From positions 112,881,504 to 112,945,503 of the forward strand of contig JALGPY010000004.1 in assembly GCA_023055425.1 (NCBI GenBank): 64,000 nucleotides of DNA. Direction: 5' to 3'. This document shows, one piece after another, positions 21,816 through 32,403 of the stretch. Under the pieces are notes generated by a model. That model did not search any database and had not been told where the DNA came from. It saw only the letters and a program-made list of their open reading frames with translations. Made by a program: the position numbers and the translations under genes. Every line of letters starts with the position of its first letter. The first letter of the stretch is position 1. This DNA comes from Linanthus parryae. Its lineage: Eukaryota; Streptophyta; Magnoliopsida; Ericales; Polemoniaceae.

Positions 21816-22442
21816 TGTGCACAAGATATTCCGGCGGGGAGACCTCCGTGTGCACCGTACGTAGTGGATCAAGGATCGCACAGGAAGAGTGGGGTTGTGT
21901 GTAGGGAGAGAGTAAGTCAGTAGCAATGTCTGAGAGAGAGACAGAGGTTTGGCAGAGCTTCCGCGTATGGCGAGTGTGTTCTCCTTTGTATGGAAAGGTT
22001 GACGATCTATATATACTGGAGAACGTGACCGTTGTAGTGTGGTTAATGCGCCCATTAATGGCGGCTTAATTAGCTTAACCATAACGGCACGTTCGTCCGA
22101 GTATATAGGGACCGTTAGAGCACGTGGTGCGCGAATACCGAAACCGTTACGAGGTTGACCGGGTTTGACCGGATTGACCGGGTCTAGGGAGCTCGTGCCA
22201 TAGATCTCTCAAAACAGTTACTAAAGGTCGCGTGCGGGCTTGGCTCGCACGCGACAGGGCTTACTCTAGCCTCCAAACCACTAAGTCCCTACAAGTCCCG
22301 TGCAGTGGTATGCGAGGGCTCTGTCTCGCAGCCCCCACATGGATCAGCTCGGCTGGTGATCCAGCGTGTGTGGAGCACAATATGGTGTGCTGGATGGCTG
22401 CCACGTGGCCAAGATCTGTCATGTCAGAAAGCAGTATCTACA
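21816..22442 (-). repeat. Tat element 5' LTR (right, 627 bp)
   Basis: TG...CA ends and accat duplication at 22443-22447. In element orientation a TATA-type tatatatag lies at 22015-22007, with G-box cores CACGTG upstream of it at 22126-22121 and 22407-22402. That is a promoter layout known families associate with bZIP/bHLH binding; response to stress is inference only. Confidence 0.95.
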
Positions 22443-22535
22443 ACCATCGTTATGTATCTTGTCCTGTGATCCTTGGAGGGTATTGAATGGATGAATTATA
22501 TTTTTTTGCTGCGTAACCATGATCAAAACCCTACA
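22443..22535 (+). repeat. Copia 1 5' LTR, right remainder
   Basis: Begins with the accat duplication (22443-22447), then continues exactly where the left part stopped when compared with the intact 3' LTR, ending gatcaaaaccctaca at 22535. Confidence 0.93.
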
Positions 22536-22536
22536 G

Positions 22537-22549
22537 TGGTATCGGAGCC
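22537..22549 (+). promoter_or_regulatory. Copia 1 primer-binding site (initiator Met tRNA type)
   Basis: tggtatcggagcc one base after the 5' LTR matches the classic copia tggtatcagagc site with one substitution. Confidence 0.88.
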
Positions 22550-24211
22550 ACATGTCGTAGAGCATAAACGTGGTTTATGTGTTACGTTTTGATAGTTTTA
22601 CACTTTAAAATTATTGATTATCGCGTAAATTAAGAGAAATCAAGCATATGATGTAATTTGTCAATGATCAAACAAAACAAGACCTAGTTTTTGCATTGGA
22701 TGCATGAATTAGTGAGTTTGAGAAATTTTAGGATCTAAGATCTAGGGTTTGGGCATCCTATTGAAAGAAGGAGTTCTTTTCAAATAAGTAAACAACCAAA
22801 CTTGGGCAACAAGCAAGGGAGTTGTTTTGGAAACAACTCCCTAAGAGGTTCGGCCCCCTAAGGGGACCGCCCCTCCTTGCTTGCCGCCCAAGTAAGGGAC
22901 GGCCTAGGGCCGGGGGCAGCCCTAGCACACGGCCTAGCCGTGTGGGCTAGGGGTCGGCCGGCCCAAGGCCTTGGCGGTCCTCTTTGGGGTTCGAGCAATT
23001 GGATTGTTGGGCCCCTTGGACCGTTTTAACCCTAGAAAATTCCTAAAATCAATTAAAATTGACCAAGCGCGTTAAAATTGGATTTTAACTGTTTATGTGT
23101 AATTCGCATGGTGGTTGGATATGACCTTAGGATGTGGTTTGATGTGTTTGTTTAATTTTATGGTTTGGTTTACGGTCTGCGAGCTGACCAATTTGTTGTA
23201 ATAATTAATTAGGGTTTTATGGCCCGCGAGCCATTTTTTTTCTCTCAACTTGTGAGATTTATTTTATTTAGTATAGTTGTTAGCTAGTGCTAGATAGAAT
23301 AGATTGTTAGCCAAGGTTGAAGAAAAGAAGCCCAAAGCCAAAGGAACACACAAAAGATGGAGCATGGAGCATTCCACATGACTATAGAGGATGGACCAAA
23401 GGATGAAGACGCATGGAGATGTGTTTGCTTTTAGGGTTCATAGATAATTCCATTGGCTTGGAATTATCTTAGTCTAGAAAAGACCGTATCCACATCACGT
23501 TTTATTTTATGGTTGTTTAATTTTATTGTCTTATTATTTTGTGGTTGGTGTATGGATGATGCATGCAATTAGGATAATAATATAATTAGACAACCCGGAT
23601 CTATTATTTAGAGTTGTGCCCAAACTCAAATAGATAGATCAGTTGATATGGATCAACAAAACAATTAAAAAAATGAATTTGAAAATCCCTCAAAATTCAA
23701 ATATTGTGTTTTTGTCTTCTCGTTATTTAAACACCCATTATCAGCATGATTTATCAAGTTCGTGCATGCCAAAGCAAGGCGACTTGGTTCATAATGATGG
23801 AATGCGATGGCACAAACAAGTTATGTGCAATTTTTTAAATAAGAGGTTGGACACAACTAGGCTATAATATGATTAAAAACCTAGAGACAATCAATTGAGA
23901 TTATCCATGCGGATGGATAAATAAGGAGTTATTTGCCCAATTGAACCAAGAGTTGCATAGGGATGCAATTGGAATTGTTACTACCTAAAGTAGTCAAATT
24001 ATGGGTGACTTGCCAAAGCAAGCTCATAAGGAGATGAAACATGGATCTTGGCCCACTAGAAAATATAAGGATATTTTCCGCATTAATATCTTGAGGGTTA
24101 TTAATCCGTAGAAAAATAGTGGGAGCTATATTTGATAAACTAGCCATTATTGAATATAGTAAAAATTCACAAATACTAAAACTTGCGTATTTTCCTTTTG
24201 TAGAATTCCAA
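22550..24211 (+). other. Copia 1 untranslated leader
   Basis: A long (about 1.66 kb) non-coding leader before gag. A GC-rich patch at 22855-22990 contains a strong hairpin at 22921-22953 with cctag/ctagg outer arms and cacacggc/gccgtgtg inner arms around three bases. The rest is AT-rich. Known LTR element leaders hold dimerisation and packaging signals, so the hairpin is a candidate. Confidence 0.55.
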
Positions 24212-27200
24212 ATGGATAACAACTCATCGAGTTCACAACATTCCCTACGATTTGTCCTTGAGAAGGACAAGCTCTCTGGAACCAACTTCCTTGATTGGTA
24301 CATAAACTTGATAATTGTTCTCAAGCAAGAGAAGAAACTGTACGCAATAGAGGAGCAAGTTCCAGCAGGTCCAGAGAACAATACCCCTGCAGCCCTAAAG
24401 GCGTATCAAAAGCGTGTTGATGACGCTAATGATGCGGCCTGCCTTATGCTATGCACCATGACTTCTTAGCTTCATAAGCAACACGAAAACATGAATGATG
24501 TCGATATGATCGAGCATCTGAAGCAGCTCTTCCAAGAGCAGGCAAGGGTTGAGAGGTATGAGGTCTCTAAGGCCTTACGCGCGACTAGGGTTTCCGGTCG
24601 GCCAAGAGTTGGCAACCGATCTCGTGTTGCAATCGTTGCCTGAGAGTTATGGACAGTTCATCATGAACTATAACATGAACGAGATTGTGAAACCACTGCT
24701 AGATTTAATCAATATGTTGAGGACAGCTGAACAAAACATCAACAAGGGTAAGGGCAAGGCCATTATGATGGTACAGAAAGGAAAGGGCAAAATGTTTGCC
24801 TCATCCTCGAAGAGAAAAGGCAAGTCAGTTGCCAAGTCCAAGGAACCTGCCCTTAAGCCTGTTGGTGGCATTGCCAAAGGTGTGACTAAAGGTGAGTGTC
24901 ACTACTGCAGTCAGCCTGGACACTGGAGGAGGAACTGCCCAAAATATCTGGAGGACAAGAGGCTTGGAATAGTGATTCCACCACCACCAGGTATTTTTGT
25001 TGTAGATGTCAATTTAACTGTCTCTACATCATGGGTATTAGATACTGGATGTGGATCTCACATTTGTCGAAATGTGCAGGATCTAAAGAGAAGTAGACGA
25101 TTGGCTAAAGGGGAGATAGACGTGCGCGTTGGAAATGGAGCAAAAGTTGATGCGTTGGCCGCGGGCGTGTGTGAGCTATCTCTGCCTTCAAGATTAGTTT
25201 TAGAATTACATAATTGCTATTTTGTGCCTATTATGAGCAGAAACATTATTTCTATTTCTTGTTTGGACAAGGAAGGTTTTATTATTTCAATAAAGAACAA
25301 TTGTTGTTCCTTTTATTTAAATAATATTCACTATTGTAGTGCGCAATTATTTAATGGACTATATGTCCTTCATCTAAGCAATCCTCTCTACGACATTAAT
25401 ATCAAGAGTATTAAAATACATGATTTAAATCCTGCTTATTTATGGCACTGTCATTTAGGCCACATAAACGAGAGACGTGTATCTAGACTCCATAAGGATG
25501 GACTACTAGACTCATTTGATTTAAAATCATATGAGACATGTGAGGCTTGTTTATTGGGAAAAATGACAAAGTTCCCTTTCAATAAGAAAGGTGAGAGGAC
25601 TAGTGAGCAATTGGTGCTCATACATACTGATGTCTGTGGGCCATTTGCCACGCCTCCCAGGAGTGGTTACGTCTACTTCATTACATTTACTGATGATTAC
25701 AGTAGATATGGATTTGTGTACCTTATGAGGGCCAAATCTGAATCCTTTGAAAGGTTCAAAGAATTCAAGAGTGAAGTAGAGAAGCAACTTGGCAAAAGTA
25801 TCAAGGCTCTACGATCGGATCGTGGAGGAGAATACTTGAGCCAAGAGTTTGACGACTATATTATAGAGTGTGGGATCGTGTCCCAACTCACTCCACCCCG
25901 AACGCCACAATGGAATGGCGTGTCCGAGAGGAGGAATCGTACTCTATTGGATATGGTTCGATCTATGTTATGTCAAACCGATCTTTCATTATAATTTTGG
26001 GGCTATGCTCTATTAAGTGCAGCTTTCACCATTAACCGTGTTCCATCTAAATCAGTCATGAAGACACCACATGAGATGTGGAGTGGGAGGCGTCCCACAC
26101 TGTCGTTCATGAAGATTTGGGGCTGCGATGTCTATGTAAAGCGTTTACAATCAGACAAGGTAGGGCCAAAGTCGGATAAGTGTAAATTTGTGGGGTACCC
26201 TAAAGAAACTAAGGGTTACTACTTCTACAATCCAACTGAGAACAAAGTGTTTGTTGCTCGGTCCGGCGTGTTTCTAGAAAGAGAGTTTGTCTCTAAAGAA
26301 GCAAGTGGGAGAACCACAAATCACTGAACCAACTATGGAACATGAACAGGAACCACAAGGAGTTGTGGAACAGCCTGTTCAGGTAACACAAGGGCTTCGT
26401 AGATCTAGTAGAGTGCGCCAGGAACCCGAGAGGTATGAACTTCTCGTGACTGATTCTGGTGACACGATGCTCATAGATGATGAGCCTACTACCTTTTAAG
26501 AGGCCATGAAAGGTCCAGACTCTCAGAAGTGGCTAGAAGCCATGAGATCCGAGATGGAATCCATGTATACCAACAAAGTATGGACTTTGGTGGAACCACC
26601 CGAAGGGGGGCGGCCCATAGGGTGCAAGTGGGTCTTCAAGAAGAAGATCGACAGGGATGGTAATGTGATTACCTATAAGGGCCGATTGGTGGCTAAAGGA
26701 TTCAGACAGATTCATGGTATTGACTATGATTAAACCTTTTCACCAGTCGCTATGACCAAATCCATCCGAATCCTACTTGCCATTGCAGCATACTAAGACT
26801 ATGAGATTTGGCAGATGGATGTCAAAACAACATTCCTTTGTGGGAATCTCCTCGAGGACGTGTATATGATACAACCAGAGGGTTTTGAAGATCCAAAGCA
26901 AGCCAACAAAGTCTGTAAGTTGCAACGATCAATTTATGGATTGAAACAAGCTTCTAGGAGTTGGAATCGACGTTTTGATGAAGCAGTCAAAGCGATTGGC
27001 TTCATCAGAAACGAAGATGAGTCTTGTGTCTACAAAGAGGTTAGTGGGAGCTCTGTAGCTTTTCTGGTCTTGTATGTGGATGACATACTACTCATTGGAA
27101 ACGACATTCCCATGCTGCAATCTGTTAAAGATTGGCCAGGAAAGTGTTTCTCAATGAAGGACTTAGGGGAAGCAGCCTATATACTTGGTATAAAGATCTA

Positions 27201-28035
27201 TAGAGATAGATCTAAGAGACTGCTAGGCCTAAGTCAAAGTACATATATTGACAAGTTGTTGAAGCGGTTCAACATGCAAGATTCCAAGAAGAGATTCTTG
27301 CCCATGTCACATGGAATCACTCTTTCGAAGAGTGGTTGTCCTTCCAATGAGATTGATAAGGAACACATGAGTAGAATTCCCTATGCCTCGGCCATAGGAT
27401 CTATCATGTACGCCATGTTATGTACTAGACCAGATGTGTCATATGCCTTGATTATGACAAAGCAGATACCAATCCAATCCGGGTGAGAGTCACAGGATTG
27501 CAGTCAAGAACATCCTAAAGTACTTGAGAAGAACTAAGGATGCTTTCTTAATATTTGGCGGTGAGGAAGATTTGCGTGTAAGGGGTTACACGGATGCAAG
27601 CTTCCAAACCGACAGAGATGACTTTAGATCACAATCGGGATATGTGTTTTGCCTTAATAGATCAGCGGTGAGCTGGAAGAGTTCCAAGCAAGAGACGGTA
27701 TTGCTGCAAATGGCGCAGCAAAGGAAGCTGTTTGGATCAGAAAGTTTGTTTCTGAACTTGGTGTGGTTCCTAACATTGCGGATCCAGTTGAGTTGTACTG
27801 TGACAACACTCGGGCGATAGCGCAATCAAAGGAGCCCAGGTCACACCAGAAATCAAAGCACGTGCTCAAGAAGTTCCATCTGATTCGAGATATTATCGAT
27901 AGAGGAGACGTTCGGATATGCAAGATTCCTACAGATGAGAATCTGTCAGATCCACTTACAAAGCCGCTTGTGCAGTGGAAGCATGAAGGGAACACTAGGA
28001 GCATGGGCATACGAGATGCGTTAGATTGGCTCTAG
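24212..28035 (+). pseudogene. Copia 1 gag-pol remnant
   Basis: Domains run in copia order. Gag starts at ATG 24212 (MDNNSSSSQHSLRF). The zinc knuckle CHYCSQPGHWRRNC is near 24895 and the protease motif WVLDTGCGSH near 25035. Integrase HHCC (LWHCHLGH ... CEACLLGK) and DDE segments (HTDVCGPF, RSDRGGEY, WNGVSERRNR) lie at 25440-25950. RT (YGLKQASRSW, LVLYVDDILL) lies at 26500-27480 and RNase H at 27520-28035. The frame is broken by a TAG at 24467-24469, a shift near 24545, a TAA at 25992, a shift near 26290, TAAs near 26497, 26731 and 26794, a disruption near 27484 and an internal deletion near 27706 that removes a conserved RNase H acidic motif. It cannot encode a working polyprotein. Confidence 0.93.
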
Positions 28036-28049
28036 TGCAAGTGGGAGAC
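28036..28049 (+). promoter_or_regulatory. Copia 1 polypurine tract
   Basis: tgcaagtgggagac directly precedes the 3' LTR, in the standard copia position. Confidence 0.75.
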
Positions 28050-29473
28050 TGTTGGAATAGATGCCCTAGAGGCAATCTAGTTTAGTATGAATTTATTCTG
28101 ACTAGAACATTCATTGTATTATTTATTGGATATTTAATATAATGAACTCCTTAGATTTACAAATTTGTTGTTTATCTTAAATATCCCTAGTCCAGTATAA
28201 TGATTAATGGGACAATCATTTATAGACTAGTATGGGGTTGGATTGATATAGAGATATCATGATCCAACACATGGGTGTGCATTAAGGGTAATGGCACACT
28301 GGATTGACCCATCTCCGAGAAGGCTACATACACGTTATGTTAAGTCACAAGCGCTTCTCGCGGTGCAATGGTATTTTCATCCTTAGACTTGAAGTCACTA
28401 GATATTCTAGTTGTGGATTATTGTGATTTTGGTAGCGTCAAACGCTACACCGTAACTGGGTAGCTGTAAAGGCGTGTACCGGATAAAATAAGAAGCAAGC
28501 TTAGAGATCGTAGTGGACGTAGATAGAATTTATCCCTCCCACATAACGGGAGCAAATATCCTAGGCCACTCGAGGGATAGTGCTTATAGAATGTCTGGCC
28601 AGACTCATATAAATCAATGTGGGATATTGATGTTATTTGAACGAATAAGTCTATTCCCAGGATCGAGAAACTATGGATTGGATATACGAGTGTGACTTGT
28701 ATGTCTCGTGTCCAATCCGGATATATAGACAAAGGGATGTGACAATTACTTGTACAAGGTTTGTCGGATGACTATTCTATTAGTTGGCTAGAATGGAAGT
28801 TTTGCTAGAAACCGCTCCATATTAGCTAATTGTTGCTACCAACTAGATAGAACCTATGGGGTCACACACTATATAGATTTGAACTAGATTTGAGAATTAA
28901 TTAATATGATTAATTAATTAGAAGGATCACTTTGCAACACCTTGCAAACTTAGTAGGACTAATTTGCAAGGAAGGGACTAAAATGAATTCTAGCAGGACT
29001 AGAATAGGTCCTTTAGGTAGTTGAAAAGGATTTGTTGGACTATATAAAGGATGCTCCTTCCTTCCTTCCCACACTTATGATCCTTTTTTATTATAACTTG
29101 AGTGGGAGAGAACAAAAGGAGAGAGAGCAAGCAACAAAGGGCCGAACCTGACCCTTTGTCGCCGCCCCCTACCCCGTCGGCCACCAAGGAGGCCGCCCCT
29201 CCTTGTTGCCTCGCGTTGCGTGATTTCTTCTTCCTCTTCCTCCATTCCTAGCTAGCACAAAGGAGAAGGAATATCTAGATCTCAACTCTAGGCGTGGATC
29301 AACCGTAGAGACGTGACACAATTCACGTTACAAGTCATCACAGGAGAAACTCTAAGGCGTGTAACTTGATTTCTTCCTTTACCATCGTTATGTCTCTTGT
29401 CCTGTGATCCTTGGAGGGTATTGAATGGATGAATTATATTTTTCCGCTGCGTATCCATGATCAAAACCCTACA
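28050..29473 (+). repeat. Copia 1 3' LTR (1,424 bp)
   Basis: Intact TG...CA LTR. Matches 5924-7258 plus 22448-22535 with roughly 3% substitutions by eye. Carries tatataaagg near 29041. Serves as the uninterrupted reference for the gypsy target site. Confidence 0.94.
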
Positions 29474-30788
29474 TTTTTTTAAACGATAATAAAATATATT
29501 TCATTGATTCATAATCGTGAGGCCCCGAACATTAACATCAAGATTTTCAGCCCACCTGGGATGACACCTCATCCAAATTCTTTATCTAGACCTCTTCCTA
29601 CTTGAGCTCCTTGATGGGCAAAAATGTTCACCTTCCTAGGACACCAATTGACCTTCACTTGTTGGAAGAATTGAAGCATCCATCGACAATCTTGAATTAA
29701 CATGCCATATTGAGTACGGTCAATCTGCGAATCCGATTTGAGATCCTTGACTAACATAAGGAAGTTAGCCTCAATCTCCGTCGCCCCAGCAATAGCCCTT
29801 CTCGCATCGCCGCTGCTTCAACTATTTTTTCCGACAACAACCTATGAATAGGGCCACCCATCGCCGCTACGAAACAGCCTCGCTCATCTCGCAGAAGTGC
29901 ACCCATACCCTCAGACCAATCAGCCTCCATCCACACAGCATCCGTGTTGAGTTTGACACATCCCGCTGCCAGCACCGATCAAAATGACGCACCCGGTCCT
30001 TGCTGGTTCAGTGGTTCATGCAAAAAGGGAGAAAAAGGGGTCTGTTGGTGAGTTCCCCGGATCCCCGCCAAGTCCTCAACAAAACTATGAACCTCGGAAA
30101 TGATATCCGACGACTTTTGATGTTGTCCTTGAAAGATGAACCGGTTACGCCAACGCCATATCGCCCAAAAGCCTAATACAAGAAATTGCTTCTTTTGTTT
30201 TTCCAAAGACTCGAGGCTTTCATCAATCCACTTGCGCAAATGATGGCACCTAGTGTGGCTAGACTCATGACCCATTAAGGCTTGCCAAACCGACTGAACT
30301 TTCTTGCAAAACATGAAAATGTGAGACTCCGTTTCGTCCCCCTTCCCACACCAGGAGCGTAAAGTAAGAACATCCATTCCTCTCCTCGCTAAGTTGGCCT
30401 TTGTCGGTAAAGAAGAATGATACGCCTCCACATCGTGAACCTTGATCTCGGTGGTACCGTCAAATGCCAAAGTTTACTAATGGGAGACTTCCTTGCTTGC
30501 TTGACCGCCCGACCTTTCGGTAGGCAACTTTTCATTCCTCAACTCTTCCGCGACAATATAACCCGATTTTACTGAGTAGGTGCCTTTCTCATCAAAGTAC
30601 CAAGCCAAAGCATCCTTTTGTTCGGAATGGGGAAGGATTATCGATTGCACTACATCCACATCCACCCAATTAAGGAGCTCCCTGACCTTCTCCATATCCC
30701 ACTGTCTCGTGTGGGGATCTATGAATCTCCGACCCGTAACACGTTCTTGCCCCACTCTAGGTGTCGTGTCCTTGAAACTGTGCGATCT
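29474..30788 (-). pseudogene. 5'-truncated LINE: RT zinc-binding region and RNase H
   Basis: Minus-strand frames read, in order: 30755-30477 with LINE C-terminal text (WDMEKVRELLNW, KGTYSVKSGY); 30470-29979 with the zinc-binding reverse-transcriptase module (LRSWCGKGDETESHIFMFC) and WAIWRWRNRFIFQ; and 29975-29569 with an RNase H domain (VKLNTDAVW, SDSQ, WCPRKVNIFAH). The low-coordinate end is an A-tail on the minus strand into which copia 1 inserted. A possible 7-bp target duplication, agagata, is at 5911-5917 and 30789-30795. Several stops; no endonuclease or RT core remains. Confidence 0.78.
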
Positions 30789-31110
30789 AGAGATAATAAA
30801 TATATTGGTGATAATGATGTTATATCTTGTAAGAATTTCTTTTCATAAGAAAACTCTTTTACTGTTTTTATTAGTGTTCTAATTAAAGAAGTTTTTTTCT
30901 AAAAAGTTAAAGTAAATTAGAAGTTTGAAATATAAATATGGTTTGGCAAGAAACAACATATAGGAAAAGTTTGACTAGTTTTCTCCGAAGTTCTCGGACG
31001 AGGGTTTAGGCGACGGCTAGGGTTTCGACGTTCCTGCACTGTTTTGCTCCGGCGATTCTTTCCCGTCCATCAGCAAGACCTGCAGATCATGGAAGCATTA
31101 CCAGCGACCA

Positions 31111-32402
31111 ATGGACAGTGCGGCTTACACACAGAAGGAGAGCCAGAGGATTGTTCTCGACGACGAGTATTGTGATGAGGCTGAACGAGGGTTTCGTTTC
31201 GTGTTGATCGGACTATTCGTCTCCGAGGAAAAGGTGGTCGGCACGGCGATGAGGCCGGTGTTCCGAAAGATCTGGAACAAGGGCAATGAGGTAAAGATGA
31301 TCGAAGTCGATATCAACACCTTCCTCTTTGTTTTTCCCGACCAGGCGAGCATGGATAGGGTTGCTGCGGGCGGACCTTGGGCTTTTAATGGCAGAGTACT
31401 ACTGTTGAAGCACTGGAAACTAGGCGACCCAACCAGCACTGCGGAGTTTTCCCACTTTGCTGCATGGGTTCAACTAAGCAACATACCGCTACACTTGATG
31501 AAGAAGAAGACTTGAGAACTGATTATGAACTCTGTGGCGGAGTCTCTCTTTGTTGATGAGCTGATTGACAACGAGGATGGTGTCAATTTTATTCGAGCTA
31601 GGGCACGGTTCTCAATCCGTGAGCCAATCCCTAGAGGCTTAACCTGGTGGTAAAGAATGAAGAGATTTGGATTGACTTCAAATTTGAACGTGTTCCAAAT
31701 GTGTGCAAATGGTGTGGGTGTATAACCCATTCCAGAGGGGATTGTGAGGTCTTCCCGAAAGAAGTCTAAAGCGAGATGGAACCCGGCTATGGCGATTTCT
31801 TGCTCTGTCATCCCCATAGCTCTCGGAGAACAGCACCAAGAAGGAACCAGTCGCCAAAGGGTTCTGATGGGGAACAAGGGAGATCGCAGGAAAAAGAAAC
31901 TAACAATGGTGAGAGCTATGCCAAAACAAATAACCAAACTACGATTGATACTGGTGGCTCCCATGCAGCTCAACAGAGTCCAAATGGGGAAGGGGAGATA
32001 GGAGTAACTGACCCTACCAATCGGGAGGTCATTGAGCCTATAAACAACAATGGACGTAGTCCCAATCGGCCCAGTTCTAGTTTGAAGAAGGAAGTTGGTC
32101 GACAAAACAGTGGGAAAGAAGGGGGAATTCAAGAAAAGATCAATCGCTTTAACGCCGCAGCTACAAAGTCCAGTGTAAATTCCTTGAAGATTGAATCAGC
32201 TAAAAGGAAGAGTCATGTTATGAATTTCAGCCCCCCACCTCATCCTTCGAAGACAACGATTATTGAAGATGAGTCTTCCTCGGAACTGCTTCTGCTAGAT
32301 GATGTAGCAAGTATGGAAGATTTAGTTGTTGACAAGAATGTAGCAAGGTCACTTAACCCTGATTTGGCGGCGGCTGCTTGGCAGTCCCGCCAATTGCAAT
32401 GA
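31111..32402 (+). pseudogene. LINE ORF1 (DUF4283-like RNA-binding and zinc knuckle), broken
   Basis: The first 134 codons show the DUF4283 pattern of plant LINE ORF1/gag-like proteins (VDINTFLFVFPDQ, GGPWAFNGRVLLLKHW, WVQLSNIPLH). They end at a TGA near 31513. The shifted continuation has a CCHC knuckle (CKWCGCITHSRGDC, about 31710-31750) and a hydrophilic tail read from 31776 to the stop at 32402. At least two frame disruptions. Confidence 0.8.
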
Positions 32403-32403
32403 A

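Larger units (their letters stand above)
7259..22442 (-). mobile_element. Ty3/gypsy retrotransposon, Tat type, nested in the copia 1 5' LTR
   Basis: A 15,184-bp element in minus orientation with LTRs at 7259-7876 and 21816-22442, target duplication accat, a primer-binding site, a purine tract and gag-pro-RT-RNaseH-second RNaseH-integrase. Three features are known hallmarks of the Tat clade: a second, archaeal-type RNase H after the first, a long region between pol and the 3' LTR, and an extra antisense gene and tandem repeats in that region. The LTRs differ by three substitutions and one 9-bp indel, so insertion is recent relative to its host copia. Confidence 0.95.
5924..29473 (+). mobile_element. 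Ty1/copia LTR retrotransposon 1, defective, with nested gypsy element
   Basis: The element is bounded by TG...CA LTRs that start tgttggaatagatgccc and end gatcaaaaccctaca. An initiator-Met-type primer-binding site directly follows the 5' LTR and a purine tract precedes the 3' LTR. The candidate target duplication is ttttt on both sides (5919-5923, 29474-29478); this is weak as evidence because it is homopolymeric. The gag-pol frame is broken many times. A 15.2-kb Tat-type gypsy element interrupts the 5' LTR at 7258/22443. About 10 differences in the first 300 bp of the two LTRs suggest an insertion distinctly older than the nested one. LTR start and domain style suggest the Tork/Angela-like part of copia; lineage assignment is tentative. 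Confidence 0.93.

Noticed and set aside
29474..29478. ttttt as proof of the copia 1 target duplication
   Set aside because: Homopolymer; consistent but not diagnostic. The element ends are instead supported by TG...CA, the primer site and LTR alignment.
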